Assembly: GCA_021397845.1 (NCBI GenBank)
Contig: CM038040.1
Coordinates: 45,961,088-46,025,087, forward strand
Reading direction: 5' to 3'
Length of the DNA stretch: 64,000 nt
From: Areca catechu
Lineage: Eukaryota; Streptophyta; Magnoliopsida; Arecales; Arecaceae
Position 1 is the stretch's first letter, and each line of letters opens with the position of its first letter. The position numbers and the translations under genes are program-made. Shown here piece after piece: positions 46,885 to 57,900 of this stretch. The notes beneath the pieces are model-generated. The model was not told the DNA's origin. It searched no databases and worked only from the letters and a program-made list of their open reading frames with translations.

Positions 46885-47600
46885 ACTAGAATCTAAGACA
46901 ATTCCTTATACCGATTTCTCAAAACCAGGGGTGTTAAATGGAACCAGGCCGCCACTTTTTGGAAGATCAATGCACTATCCAAGGTCAAATATTTCCTCTA
47001 GCTTGCCCTCGAGTATAAAATTAATACGGGAGAGACCTTTTTGTGCAAATAAAACTGGCCAAATTTGTTGGAGATCACATCCTTGCCATTCTGAAACTGT
47101 AGATCACCTCTCCAGTTCCTGTGCTTTTACCTCTCAGATTTGGAGTTGTTTCTGCTCCATTTTAGTTGTGCCCAAGATCAAGCAAGTTCTTTGTTCTTCA
47201 ACTCTGATGCTGATTAGTCTTTTTTATGGAAATTGCTTGGCTAAACTTGGAAGTCGAAAACTTAAAATCCCAGAGCTTGGGATGGGGAACCTAGTTAAAT
47301 TCTTAGCTCCAAATGCTTGGTCTGATCTCTCGTAACTACTTCCGTTCCTGTTTCCTTCGGAAGTCTGAAGTTTTAGCTCTATTAAGTTCAATTCGAAGCT
47401 GCTGTAGTTTTTTACAAGTTTTTTCTCTACATCTCTGTATGTTCTCTTCTTTTCTCTTTTCATGTAAATTCTTATCTGCTTGCTCTTGTGTACACCGTCA
47501 CACCCTTAACAAATCAGGAGGCCTAGCCTCCTTTTTCTTCAAAAAATAAAATAAAATAAAATAAAATAAAATAATAAATAAATAAATAAATAAAATTCCA
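46885..47600 (+). mobile_element. LINE 3' fragment with zf-RVT domain and A-rich tail
   Basis: A plus-strand frame gives AATFWKINALSKVKYFL (46948-46998, one stop after it), then GERPFC, CHSETVDHLSSSCAFTSQIW (47090-47150). This is the zf-RVT zinc-binding region at the C-terminal end of plant LINE reverse transcriptase proteins. It is followed by about 200 bp of T/C-rich 3' UTR and a tail of AAATA repeats (47548-47600). The 5' part, with endonuclease and RT, is missing, as is normal for LINE insertions. No clear target duplication was found. Confidence 0.75.
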
Positions 47601-47806
47601 TTTATTTGATAATATTTTCCCCTTTTCCACTGATACACAAACAATTTTGACATCCTAAGTTCTATTTTTGTTCTATAAGATTTCCATCTATCAAGGAATG
47701 CAGGTGCTCTTGAACCTTATGTTACATAGGCATAAAATATAATCAATCCATTCGTTACATCCGAGTAAAATAAATAAAGACCTATGTATAAGGATCAAAT
47801 GACCTT
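47601..47806. other. Short spacer after LINE
   Basis: AT-rich, no features recognised other than the A-rich tail at its left edge. Confidence 0.4.
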
Positions 47807-49003
47807 CTATCGACCTTCCAACACGGAAACAGATATACTGTTCACGGTACATTCTTCCCTCCTGTCTGAAGGATTATATGCTATATCTGTTGTTCTTCCC
47901 AAAAACAAAATTGGTTGTTTAGGAGTTTGGAGGGATATTGATTCATTACTCAGCATGCATGCAATATCTGACATGGTTGGTCTATCTGCAGCAATATCTT
48001 TTACACACAGAAGAGCCACTTGAATGCATCTAGAGAACTCTTTTGAATGATAAGCATCATGCAACACTGGGTCCATTAGCTCCAAAATGTTCTTTTCGAT
48101 CCATAATTCCCAAGCCTGTCAATGACCAGTCTGTCAACATCCCATGAAATCAAAACAGTGCTCAAGAAAAAAGAAAGGAAAATGAACAATGATAATAAAA
48201 GGTTTAATTTCTCACATATCCAAGAAGGTTCAGAGATTTGTCTTGAAAAGGACAACTGCTCTTCTTCTTGCCGCTAAGAATCTCTAATAGTGGAACACCG
48301 AAGCTGAAAACATAGGATCTCTCTGAGAAAATTCCCTCCATTGCATACTCAGGAGACATGTAACCACTGAATTCAATAATTCATCAATTCCTTCAAGTAA
48401 ATTATCTGAGCATGATGTTTTCTGCATCAGTATAATTATGGAAGAATCAATTACTTACCATGTGCCAACCACCCTGTTAGTATTGGCTTTGGATTCATTC
48501 CTTCCAAGATTCCTAGCCATACCAAAGTCTGATATCTGGGGTTCATTTCACCATCCAAAAGTATGTTGCTGGTTTTCAGATCCCTAAATCTAGAGTACTT
48601 GTGAAGATATAGAGGCCCTAGGGTGATCCCTTCGATGATGCGGCAATGCTTCTTCCAGTGTAATTCTGCTCCCTTGATTGGATCTGCAAGTACATATACA
48701 TGAGAAAAATAATCAATGAGCAATACTTTTTCATTGGTATATAAAGAAGAAAAGCGAACATCAAAGCTAGGACACATCCATTTGGACTAACCAAAGATGT
48801 AGGGTCCAAGCTCTTGTTTGGCATGTATTCATAGATCAGTAATTTCTCTTCTCCTTGAATGCAGTAACCAAGAAGTCTAACGATATTTCTGTGCTGGAGA
48901 TTGGCAATAAGAGCAATCTCATTTTTGAACTCCAACAGTCCTTGTCCCGAACTTTCTAAGGCCTTTTCACTGCTAGTTCATGTCCCTCCAGCATGCCCTG
49001 AAA
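47807..49003 (-). pseudogene. S-receptor-like kinase, second copy, decayed
   Basis: Minus-strand kinase of the same class as 43349-45739. Exons in order of reading: 49003 to about 48800 (GMLEGHELAVK, SGQGLLEFKNEI, LQHRNIVRLLGYCIQGEEKL, YEYMPNKSLD), about 48690-48467, 48366-48216 (GYMSPEYAMEGIFSERSYVFSFGV) and 48115-47807 (VALLCVKDIAADRPTMSDIA, ending SVLEGR). Damage: a shift in the first exon after AVK; a deletion that removes the residues before RDLK, including the catalytic His; a one-base loss after NPR that destroys the DFG block; and a Tyr where the conserved Asp of SDVFSFG should be. The glycine loop exon is not seen. Convergent with the first kinase. Confidence 0.85.
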
Positions 49004-49511
49004 AGTTTATGGATCGCACCATTACTTCCCTTGATTTTATTCTCACTTCTCTATAATAGAATTGTAATTCATGCTCCAAGAGAACTTAAAAAGTCAAAAT
49101 TTGAATTTCGTGTGCTTTTTGGGACTTTCAAAAAAAGTTCGATAGAATACCCAATTTTTTTTGTTGTTATCATCAAGTCAACATTATCGAGCAAAACAGA
49201 TTGTTCGGCTCATGATTACTTCTAGTGCGGCAAACTTTACAACTTACTAGCATGGTTTCGATGACGGGATTCTAGCAAGCTAGAGGACAAGGCTTTCATT
49301 TAGTGATGAGAAAGATGCCCAAATTTCTGCATTGACATCATAGTGGAGTTTCAGCCAAAAAAGTTATATTTTAGTCCCTGGCAACTTATATCTATCATTG
49401 ATCAAGTTAATTACTTTCTAAGAAATGGAACATTGTCTTCTATCCAATTGGTAGAAGAAAATGATTTCCATCAATATCCCCTTAACCTAGATTTTTTAAA
49501 AGAATAAGGAG
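49004..49511. other. Spacer before gypsy LTR
   Basis: No gene recognised. An 81-residue frame at 48980-49225 overlaps the kinase exon and is a shadow. Probably the first intron and 5' flank of the minus-strand kinase. Confidence 0.4.
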
Positions 49512-50250
49512 TGTTGCTGCGACTTCTCCTGGGCCGGGCTCAGACAACGATGCTGGAGCGCTTCTCTCCCGGTCGACCTGCACAAAGTCTCCAAGGGCCG
49601 GTGGTGTTCCGATGGGGACACTCCGATGCTTAAGTTAGGAGGAGCTTGAGAGCAACAGAATGGAGGAATCAGAGAGGCAGCATATGGAGAGGGAAGAGTG
49701 TACTTAGCTCAAAATGAGGTCCCCCGGTTCCCTTATATAGGCACGGAACAGTCCAAAATTCGTTAGGGGAGAGGCCGAGAAAGACCGATCTGCCCCTAGA
49801 AGAATCTGGAGAGTGGCCACGTGACATCCGGATAGGGCAACTTCGTGGGAGTAGAGGAGCAGTGGTGCTGACGTGGCAGGGTTCTGTTACAACAGAAAGT
49901 GGCTTCTGGAGTTCTTTGGGTCTCTCAAGAGAACCGGTCGGATGTCGACTGGGAGGGTTGGCCAGTCCTCTGAAGGAGAAAGCCGTGGTCGGACTCCAAC
50001 AAAAGAGGATCATTCGGACCTCAGCTTTAGTGGGTCGGACTTTTGAAGGAGGGGGGGCCGTCGGACCTCTAGGAGAGAGTGGCCGCCAGACCACCGAAGG
50101 AGAGTAGCCATCAGACATCTGAAAGGGAGTTCAACGGAAGTGGTTCGAGCGGGCTTCTGAAGAAGACCACCCGTCGGACTTCAGAAGCGTGGATCGGTCG
50201 GACCCCCGGATTGACGGCCCAATTCGATGGTGAGCCGATCGGGTATAACA
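49512..50250 (-). repeat. 3' LTR of minus-strand Tat element
   Basis: On the minus strand it starts TGTTATACCCGATC and ends in GCAACA (plus strand TGTTGCTGCGAC at 49512), about 739 bp. A TATATAAG promoter lies inside. The LTR start is similar to that of the neighbouring plus-strand element (TGTTATGATATCC), which supports the border. No partner exists in the window. Confidence 0.65.
49730..49742 (-). promoter_or_regulatory. TATA box of LTR
   Basis: CCTATATAAGGG on the minus strand, about 220 bp before the LTR end. Confidence 0.6.
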
Positions 50251-50266
50251 GTTGCACCCCTTGCTC
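50251..50266 (-). other. Polypurine tract of minus-strand Tat element
   Basis: On the minus strand GAGCAAGGGGTGCAAC directly precedes the LTR start TGTTAT. The plus-strand element has GAGTAGGGGACAGT in the same place. Confidence 0.6.
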
Positions 50267-50710
50267 TTGGCCTTCGAGCGGTCCTGCAGCCTCGAAGGAC
50301 GAGAGCATTGCTTGGCCATTAATGCGCCAGTCCTTTGAGATGATTGCGAATCTGACCTAGCGTGTTGCGACCGGCCGTCTTCCATCCCGAAATTCTGCTC
50401 CTGGATAGGTGTCAGCACCGTATTGGTGGCATTAGGGGGGGCAGTTAATGCTGGTACTATGTAATGATGGCCTGCCAGCCTAAAATGCATACCCGTCGAG
50501 CTCCTGGCGTGGCGTAGGCGACGTGGCAAGATCCGAGCGGTTGGCACGATATCCGGAGCGATCCATCCACCATTGATTGGATGGTTACGCGGATCATGAT
50601 TTGACATGATCCGATGCATCCCCTCGGCTCCCATGTCGAATCAAAGAGTCGCGTCGGTAGCCGCTGGATCATGGCATTCAAGGAGCGCTGGGAAATGGCC
50701 CCTCAGCACC

Positions 50711-50719
50711 TATAAAAGG
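50711..50719 (+). promoter_or_regulatory. TATA box of antisense gene
   Basis: TATAAAAGG, 167 bp before the ATG of the antisense gene and on its strand. The antisense gene of the plus-strand element has the same motif at a comparable distance (62797-62805), so it is probably a conserved promoter. Confidence 0.7.
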
Positions 50720-50877
50720 AGAATATGGAGACTGTGGGGGAGTTTTTTGCTGCCTTTGTGCTCGAGAAGAAAGAATCCTCTCCCCCTCGCTGCTCCCGCT
50801 CCATTAAGAAACCAGTCACCAGGTTAGTCCCGCAACCATCTTCTTTTTCTTCTTTCTTCTCCTTAGCCTTAACTGCA

Positions 50878-53088
50878 ATGGCGTCTAGTAGTAGGAGCTC
50901 TGCCCACAGGAATAGGGAACCAGGTCCCTATGACATCCTCACGACCATGACCCGAAATAAGGTAGAGAGCCTTAGGGCCATTTACCATATACTGACCACA
51001 CTGTACCTTACCGTTCCCAGTAAGGAGGGGAGGGTGAACAGTCCGTTGAACTTAAGAACTCTCTCCCTATACGAAGACCATCTCAAGGCCGGCCTCCGAT
51101 TTCCACTCCATAGCTTGTTCATTCAAGTCTTCAATTCTTATAGGATTACCCCCTCACAGCTGACTCCGAATAGCATTCGGGTCATCCATGGCTTCCTGGT
51201 CCTCTGTCGGGAAGTCGAAATCGAGCAGAGGCTATCCTTGTTCTCTACTTTTTTCCTTCTGAAGCAGGACTTCCAAAGCCAGGAATGGTAGATGTTCAGT
51301 CCCCGTCCTGGTCGGAAGATACTAGGGGGACTTTCGTCGACCATGCACGGATGGAAGTCCCGATTCTTCTTTGTAGACAGTTTAGAGACCTGGGGGTTCG
51401 AGTATGCATGGGGGGAGCCCAGGCCAAAGGCCGTCGACGGGAGAAAGATATTAAGGGTGGATGAGGCCGACTTCAATAAACTAAATGATGAGGATCTGGC
51501 TTTCGTACCCTTCCTGCTCCAGGAGGACAGCCTTCACAGGGCGGGGATCAGCCAGCATCGACAGTTGGGTAGGATAGATGTTTATATTGAAGGAGTTCCT
51601 TTGTCGGCTTTATTTTTGCTAACTCTACTTTTACTTTTTGACAGGCAGCAAAATGAAGCCGGACCGGTCTGTCGTTTCAGCATTGGCGGCCTAGAGAAGG
51701 GTCGTTAAGACTATAGAACCGGCGACCCAGAAGACTAAGAGAAAGCGGATGGAGGAGCCGATGTCCGAGAGGCCGACAAAAAGGTGGTCGAAGGAGCAGG
51801 TCGTCGATGTTGTCTCCGTTGAGTCCAGAGATGATGATGTGCCGCTGTCGAAAAGGTTAGCGACAAAGCTGGCAGAGCGTTCGTCCTCAATCGGGCAGCC
51901 GACTGCCCGGGCAGGAGAAGAGCAGCCGCAACCATCCTCCAAGGGAACAGCTTCGATCTCCCCGCCCATTGAGCTGACGGAGGAGGCTCCCCCAATGGCC
52001 GAAGGGGAGGTCACAGTCAAAGAGAAGATGGCCGACCAGATGGAAGCCGTCGATGTCAGCGACGACATGCATCAGATGGAGCTTGCCATCAATGATGCCG
52101 AGCACGTGAGGGGCCAGCACGTGAGGGCCATCGAGGGCATCGACTGGAACAAGTCCGGTCAGCGATCGGTGAACGAGGCAGCAAGGAGCTCGTTTCACCA
52201 TATGATGGGGGTAAGTTGTCCGCACCCGACCTCTTAACTTTCGGTTTACGAAACTAACTTTATGAATACTTGCAGCTTCTTCAGGATATCTTGCTGATGG
52301 ACGATGGCCTTGGTGCCCTGCTAGACTTGAAGGACCATTCGGCCAAGAAAGTTGAGACAGCCGAAGCGACGAGAGAGGCCACAGAGGTCGCACTAACGGC
52401 CGCTAGGGCGGAGTTGTCCGTCGTTCGTGCGGCCGAAGAAGAGCATTCTGCCCAGCGGGCCAAGACAGGCTCAGAAGAATCAGCTGACAGAGCTGTTGTC
52501 TCAATGGGATGTCTTGGTCGCCAAGCTGAACAGCAAAAGGCGGAGGGTGAAGTCCCTGGCCCATCGGGTGGCTGAAGGGATCGTGCACCTATGTGAGTCC
52601 GAGAGGCGCTCCAAGGGCCACCAAGCCGAGGCCGAGAGATACAAGGGTCTGCTGAAGAAGACCCAGGAGGTCATGAAGATGGCAGCCAAAGCAGCCATTA
52701 AAGAATACAAGAAATCCGAAGACTTCAAAGCTTAGATGAACGAGGCCGGTTCATACAGCTTTGACTTCGGTACGAAGACTGCTTGGAGAAGGTCAGCGCA
52801 GCCTTCTCGGAGCTCAACCTCTCTTCTCTGCAATTGCCAGAGTGGGCAGAAGAGGGAGGATCTGAAGAAGAGGCGGTCCCGTCCGATGGAGGGGCCGATC
52901 CTCATGCCGAAGCCGAAACGGAGGAGCTTGGATCGGATGTCCAAGCCAAAGCCGAAGCGGACGCGACGAATGTCCTGACGAGTACTCCAGTCGAGCCAGA
53001 AGGGACTGAAGTGGAGGTCGAAGCCCCGAATGCGCCGGTGGGAGCCGAAGCAGAAGTCATCAATGTAACTTCTGTAGGTCAGACCTAG
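50878..53088 (+). pseudogene. Antisense ORF of Tat element (Transposase_28-like), three exons
   Basis: Gene on the strand opposite to gag-pol. The ATG at 50878 opens MASSSRSSAHRN. Exon 1 (to 51568) has LYEDHLKAGLRFPLHSLF, PSQLTPNSIRVIHGFLVLC, MFSPRPGRKILGGL and HGWKSRFFFVDS: the conserved part of the 'putative gypsy-type transposon' family Transposase_28. Intron 51569-51644 and intron 52211-52275 have GT-AG borders and join in frame (QLG to SKMKP; MMG to LLQDILLMDD). Exon 2 is acidic and Pro/Ser-rich; exon 3 is a long Ala/Glu/Lys helix ending EVINVTSVGQT. TAG stops at 51289 and 51692 and frameshifts near 52445 and 52760 break it. Function is unknown in this family; nuclear or regulatory roles are only guesses. 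Confidence 0.82.
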
Positions 53089-53329
53089 GTATCTTGTAAA
53101 GGTCTGACCTCAACTTTTTGTAAAGAACATTGATAGAATATTTTCTTTTATTATATCTCTTTGTCTTCACATGTGCATGTGGTCAGTCAGATTGGCCAAA
53201 GCTTTTGTCTTTGAAGATGTTTCTAATTATTGCCGGTTGGCTAGATAGGACAATAAATAGATGAATAGTAGCCTGATGCAAGACCACTAACTCAAAATAT
53301 TTCTAAGTGTGGGACCTTCGGCTCACCAG

Positions 53330-53715
53330 ATGGCGCAGTCGGGCCTTTCGAAGTAGATGATAGAACAACTCGAACCAAAACACTTAGGAATCTCTTCCCG
53401 AGTGTTGATTCGTCGGCTCATCCGAATCCAAATATAGCTAAAGTGCGTGCCGGACAGTAGCTCAGGCCGAACCAAGGTACTTAGGATTTTCTTTCCAAGT
53501 ACTGGTTTGTCGGCTCGTCCGAAGTGAAGATATCAAAGTGGGCACCGAACAGTAGCTCAAGCCGAACCGAGGTACTTAGGATTTTCTTCCCAAGTACTGG
53601 TTCGTCGGCTCATCCAAAGCGAAAGATGTCGAAGTGGGTGCCGGACAGTAGGTCAGGCCGAACCAAGGTACTTCCTAAGTACTAGTTCATCGGCTCGTCC
53701 GAAGCAAAAGTGTTA
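53330..53715. repeat. 96-bp tandem repeat, about four units
   Basis: ACTTAGGA-type landmarks recur near 53382, 53479, 53574 and 53670, each followed by a 'gttcgtcggctcatccga' type block. It lies in the 3' non-coding region between integrase and antisense gene. Confidence 0.85.
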
Positions 53716-54155
53716 CCGACCGGAGTCGAGCTTTCGGAAGTGAGCTACTCTAGAGCCTCTGCCGACCGGAGCCGGACTTTCGGAAGTGGGCTGCCTTAGA
53801 GCCTCTACCTACCGAAGCTAGACTTTCGAAAGTGGGTTGCCCTAGAGCCTCTGCCGATCGGAGTCAGACTTTTTGGAAGTGGGCTTCCCTAGAGCCTCTG
53901 CCGACCAAAGTCGGACTTTCGGAAGTGGGCTGCCCTAGAGCCTCTGTCGACCGGAGCCGGACTTTCGAAAGTGGGCTGCCCTAGAGCCTCTGTCGACCGG
54001 AGCCGGACTTTCGAAAGTGGGCTACCCTAGAGCCTCTACCGATCGGAGCCGAACTTTTGGAAGTGAGCTATCCTAGAGCCTCTGTCGACCAGAGCCGGAC
54101 TTTCGAAAGTGGGCTGCCCTAGAGCCTTTGCCGACCAGAGTCGGACTTTTTGGAA
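53716..54155. repeat. 46-bp tandem repeat, about nine units
   Basis: GAGCCTCT recurs near 53753, 53799, 53845, 53892, 53938, 53984, 54030, 54076 and 54121. Each unit includes GCCGACCGGAGCCGGACTTT or a close variant. It is a different unit from the 96-bp array beside it. Confidence 0.92.
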
Positions 54156-54181
54156 ATGGTTCATAGAAGAATTTGTAGATT

Positions 54182-55486
54182 TCATTGAAAATATTTGTGG
54201 AGGTTGTCTACATTCCATGGATGAGCCACTTGCCATCCATCCAAATGTTTGAATCGGTAGGTTCCAGCTCGAATTACTTCAATGACTCGATAAGGGCCTT
54301 CCTAATTGGGAGAAAGCTTTCCTTGTTCGGTCGGTCTTGAAATCTCCGCCCTCCGCAGGACCAGGTCTCCGACTCGAAAAGATCATGGTTTAACCTGCGA
54401 GTTGTAATATCTGACCATCTTCTAACGATAGGTCACCATCTTCAAGCTTGTTCGGAGCCTGGTTTCTTCAAGTAAATCTAGGTCAGCCCTTTGTTGCTCT
54501 GAGTTGGTCAGTTCCGTGAAGCGATCAATCTATAGGGATTGCAAAGAGACTTCCACAGGGTTGACTGCTTCACTTCCATAGGTTAGGTTGAATGGGGTCT
54601 CCCCGATCACCATTCTGGCAGTCGTCTGATAAGCCCAGAGCACTGAATGGAGTTCCTCTACCCAAAGTCCTCTGGCTTCATTTAGTCGAGTCTTCAGCCC
54701 ATGCAGGATCGTCTGATTAGTAACTTCGGCCTCTCCATTGGACTGGGGATGACCGACCGATGTGAGCCGATGAGAGATGTGATATTGCTCGCAGAAGTCT
54801 CAGAATTTGGAATGGTCGAACTGCCTTCCGTTGTCGGTGATGATTGTCCGTAAGATGCCAAATCAGAAGATGATGCAGTTTCGGACAAAATTCTCCACCT
54901 TGGCCTCTGTTATTTATGCAAGTGGTTCGGCCTCCACCCATTTGGTGAAGTAATTAATGGCCACAATAAGGAATTTACGTTGGCCGGATGCCAGAGGGAA
55001 GGGTCCCAGGATATCCATTCTCCACTATGCGAACGGCCAAGGCACAGTGAGCGAAGTCAGTTGGCTGGCTGGCCTTCTTTGAATATTGGAGTACCTTTGA
55101 CACGCATCGCATCTTCGAATGAAGTCCGATACATCCTTCTAGATTGTAGGCCAATAGTATCCCTATCGGATGATCTTGTAGGCTAGGGATCTTCCTCCAA
55201 GGTGGTCGTCGAATATGCCTTCATGAATCTCTTGGAGTGCATAGTCCATATCAGTCGGCCCCAAACATTTCAGCAGCAGTTACGAGAATGACCGCTTGTA
55301 GAGGACGCCTTTAAGGATGATGTACTTCAAAGTCGTCCAGCGTATCCGCTTGGCTTTAGCCGGGTCTCCCGGTAGTGTCCCCCTGACAAGGAAAGCGAGG
55401 ATTGGGTCCATCCAAGAAGCTTCCTGTTCAACTTGGTGGACATCAGTCGGCTCTTCATTAATGCTTGGGTGTTGTAGGTGCTCCAC
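54182..55486 (-). pseudogene. Integrase of minus-strand Tat element
   Basis: Reads from 55486: an EASWMDPIL block, then ALQEIHEGIF and CDACQRYSNIQRRPANQLT (about 55235-55060), then the core with MDILGPFPLASGQRKFLIV and NYFTKWVEAEPLA, IITDNGRQFD and SNGEAEVTNQTI (the DDE residues are present), VLWAYQTTAR, and YNSQVKP. It ends NLHKYFQ with TGA at 54184-54182, the usual Tat integrase end. At least six stops are scattered, several at positions where CGA, CAG or TGG is usual. Confidence 0.85.
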
Positions 55487-55492
55487 GAAGGT

Positions 55493-56470
55493 TCAGTCGG
55501 AGGTGTTGGTGACGGCAGTCACCAATCGCGACAAAGCATCCGCCCGAGAGTTCTGCGATCGAGGTATATAGAGAATTTCAAAGAATTTAAGCTGAGAGAC
55601 GAGACTCTGTACCTTGTTTAAGTACTTGGCCAGGATCGGGTCCCTTGCTTCGAATTTGCCTTTCACCTGATTGACCACCAGTTGGGAGTCGGAGAAGGCC
55701 CTTATTCGGTTGATGCCCAGTTCATTGGCAATCCGTAATCCTACGAAAAGGGCTTCGTACTCCGTCTGATTGTTTAACACCTGAAATGAAAAGTGGTGAG
55801 CATACTCTAAGCTTTCTCCATCGGGGTCGGCTAGGATCAGGCCAGCCCCATAGCCAGTGAGGTTAGACGCTCCATCCACATGAAGCATCCAAGTGGGCTC
55901 AGCTTCATAGATGGCATCGGCTTCAGGTACCTCGGCCACATGAGAGTATGACTCTTGGTCCCAAGTGCACTCGATAATGAAATCAGCAATTACGTGAGCC
56001 TTCAAAGCCGATAGGGATTAGAAGGAGATGTCGAACTCACCAAGTTGGACAGCCCACTTGGTGAGCCGACCAGAGGTGTCCGGGCTTCGAAGGATCACCT
56101 TGAGGAGTTGATCAGTTAGCACGATGATTGGATGTGCCTAGAAGTAGGGTCGGAGCCTTCTAGCCGCTATGACCAAAGAATAGACTAGCTTCTGTATTTT
56201 AGGATACCTTGTTTCGGCATCATGAAGGACTTTACTAATGTAATAGATAGGTTTTTGCTGACCATCTTTTCCCACTCGAATGAGAACAGAGCTGACCGCC
56301 TCGTCCGATGCCAACAGGTAGAGATACAAAGGATCCCCCTCCATTGGCTTGGCCAACAACGGAGGGTTCTTCAAATAATCTTTCAAGACTTCAAAAGCCG
56401 AACAACACTCGTCGGTCAAATTGAAACGATCCGACCGATGCAATTCTTAAAAAATGGAAGTGACTTCTCA
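55493..56470 (-). pseudogene. RNase H (two units) of minus-strand Tat element
   Basis: The first RNase H (56443-56138) has DECCSAFEVLKDYLKNPPLL, YLLASDEAVSSVLIRVGK, KPIYYISKVLHDAETRYPKI and LVIAARRLRPYF. The second (56005-55493) has WMLHVDGASNLTGYGAGLIL, NNQTEYEALFVGLRIA, AFSDSQLVVNQVKG and YIPRSQNSRADALSRLV. The same two-unit layout is present in the 36-41-kb element. A stop and frame break lie near 56138-56010. Confidence 0.85.
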
Positions 56471-56493
56471 GCCGACCGGGAGCCAGTTAACTC

Positions 56494-57430
56494 TTACACT
56501 TGCTTCTTGTTGGTCGGATGTCCCATCTCGATAACAGCTCTGATCTTGTCAGGGTTAGCTTCAATCCCTCTCTGGGTGACCAGGAAACCTAGGAACTTTC
56601 CTGAAGTCATCCCAAAGATGCATTTGGCAGGGTTCAGCTTTATCTGATGACGTCTCAATGCATCAAAGAACTCCTGCAAGTCTTTAATGTGGTCAGCCTT
56701 GTGGAGGCTCTTGACTATCATATCAACCACATATGCCTCCATGATTTTTTTGAGCTACCCCTCAAAGACCCGGTTGATCAATCTTTGAAAGGTAGCACCG
56801 GCGTTCTTCAGTCCGAAGGGCATCATCTTGTAACAGTATAAGCCTTTGTCGGTGACAAAGGCGGTCTTCTTCTCATCCTCCAGGTGCATCATGATTTGGT
56901 TGTAGCCGGAGAAGGCGTCCATAAAACTCAGAAGCTGATGGCCAGCCATAGCATCCACCAGCTGATCAATCTTAGGCAAGGAGACACTGTCCTTCGAACA
57001 GGCTTTGTTGAGGTCGGTGTAATCCACACAGATCCTCCACTTCCCATTTGCCTTCTTTACCATCACCACATTTGCTAGCCATTCAGGGTAATGTGCTTTC
57101 CTGATGAAGCTAGCATCGGAGAGCTTCTTAGCTTCTTCATCAATATCCCTCTGCCTTTCGGCAGCAAAAATCCTCTTTTTTGTCGGATGGGCCTGTAGGT
57201 AGGATCCATGTTGAGCTGGTGAGTGATGACATTCGACGGAATACCCGGTATATCTGACACCGACCAAGCAAAGACATCGGCGTTGCTCCTCAGGAAGTCG
57301 ATCAGCTCCATCTTAATGTCTTCACTGAGGGAACTTCTAATTTGGAGAACTTTGGTTGGTTCGTCCTCCCGAAGAGGGACAAATAGAATTCTTTCCTCTG
57401 GTTGACCATGGCCGTCGGCTTCGACCATTG
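56494..57430 (-). pseudogene. Reverse transcriptase of minus-strand Tat element, catalytic Asp lost
   Basis: Blocks: VFAWSVSDIPGIPSNVITHQ (57285-57225), ANVVMVKKANGKWRICVDYT, NKACSKDSVSLPKIDQLVDA, LLSFMDAFSGYNQIMMH and CYKMMPFGLKNAGATFQRL (57080-56780). The active-site block then reads EAYVVDMIVKS (56736-56705): the first Asp of the YVDDM motif has become Val (GAT to GTT). A stop and a shift lie between 56755 and 56745. GKFLGFLVTQRGIEANPDK follows. Without that Asp the enzyme cannot bind its metal ions. Confidence 0.88.
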
Positions 57431-57437
57431 AATCAAG

Positions 57438-57900
57438 CTACTCTAGAGTAGGACGGCCATGCGACTGTCGGTCCAGAATAGTCAGGCATTGTCTGGCCAT
57501 CCTACAATCTCTCCTCATAACTCCGACCCCGCTCCTGGTCAAAAATTTCGCCAACTGATGGTAAGTGGACAAAACGGCCTGAAACTTGTTGAGGGCCGGT
57601 CGGCCCAGAATGGCATTATAAGCGGAGGTTGTGCACATGACCACGAAGTTAATGGAGAGAGTCTTCTGAAAGGGCTCCGTCCCAATCGTCACAGGTAGGG
57701 TTATCTCCCCCTCCACTCCGACGGAGTTTCCCCCAAAGCCCGTTAGCGATATGGGGGATTCTCGCAGCATTGACCTAGCCAGGTTCATTCTTATAAAAGC
57801 ATCATACAATAATACCTCCGTCGAGCTTTCATTATCTATAAGAATCCTTTTTACATCGTAGTTGGAAATTATTGCCGATATGACTACAGGATCATTTTCA
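57438..57900 (-). pseudogene. Aspartic protease of minus-strand Tat element, altered active site
   Basis: VKRILIDNESSTEVLLYDAF at 57852-57793 is the active-site region; Glu (GAA) stands where the Gly of Asp-Ser/Asn-Gly is expected. Then GFGGNSVGVEGEITLPVTIG and YNAILGRPALNKFQAVLS. The 36-41-kb element has the same Glu in its DSESS block. Confidence 0.8.

Noticed and set aside
47784..48023. Plus-strand 79-residue frame
   Set aside because: Shadow of the last exon of the minus-strand kinase.
43349..49003. A functional self-incompatibility (S-locus) gene pair
   Set aside because: Only kinase parts of the broad S-domain class are present, both damaged, with no S-glycoprotein or male ligand gene nearby.
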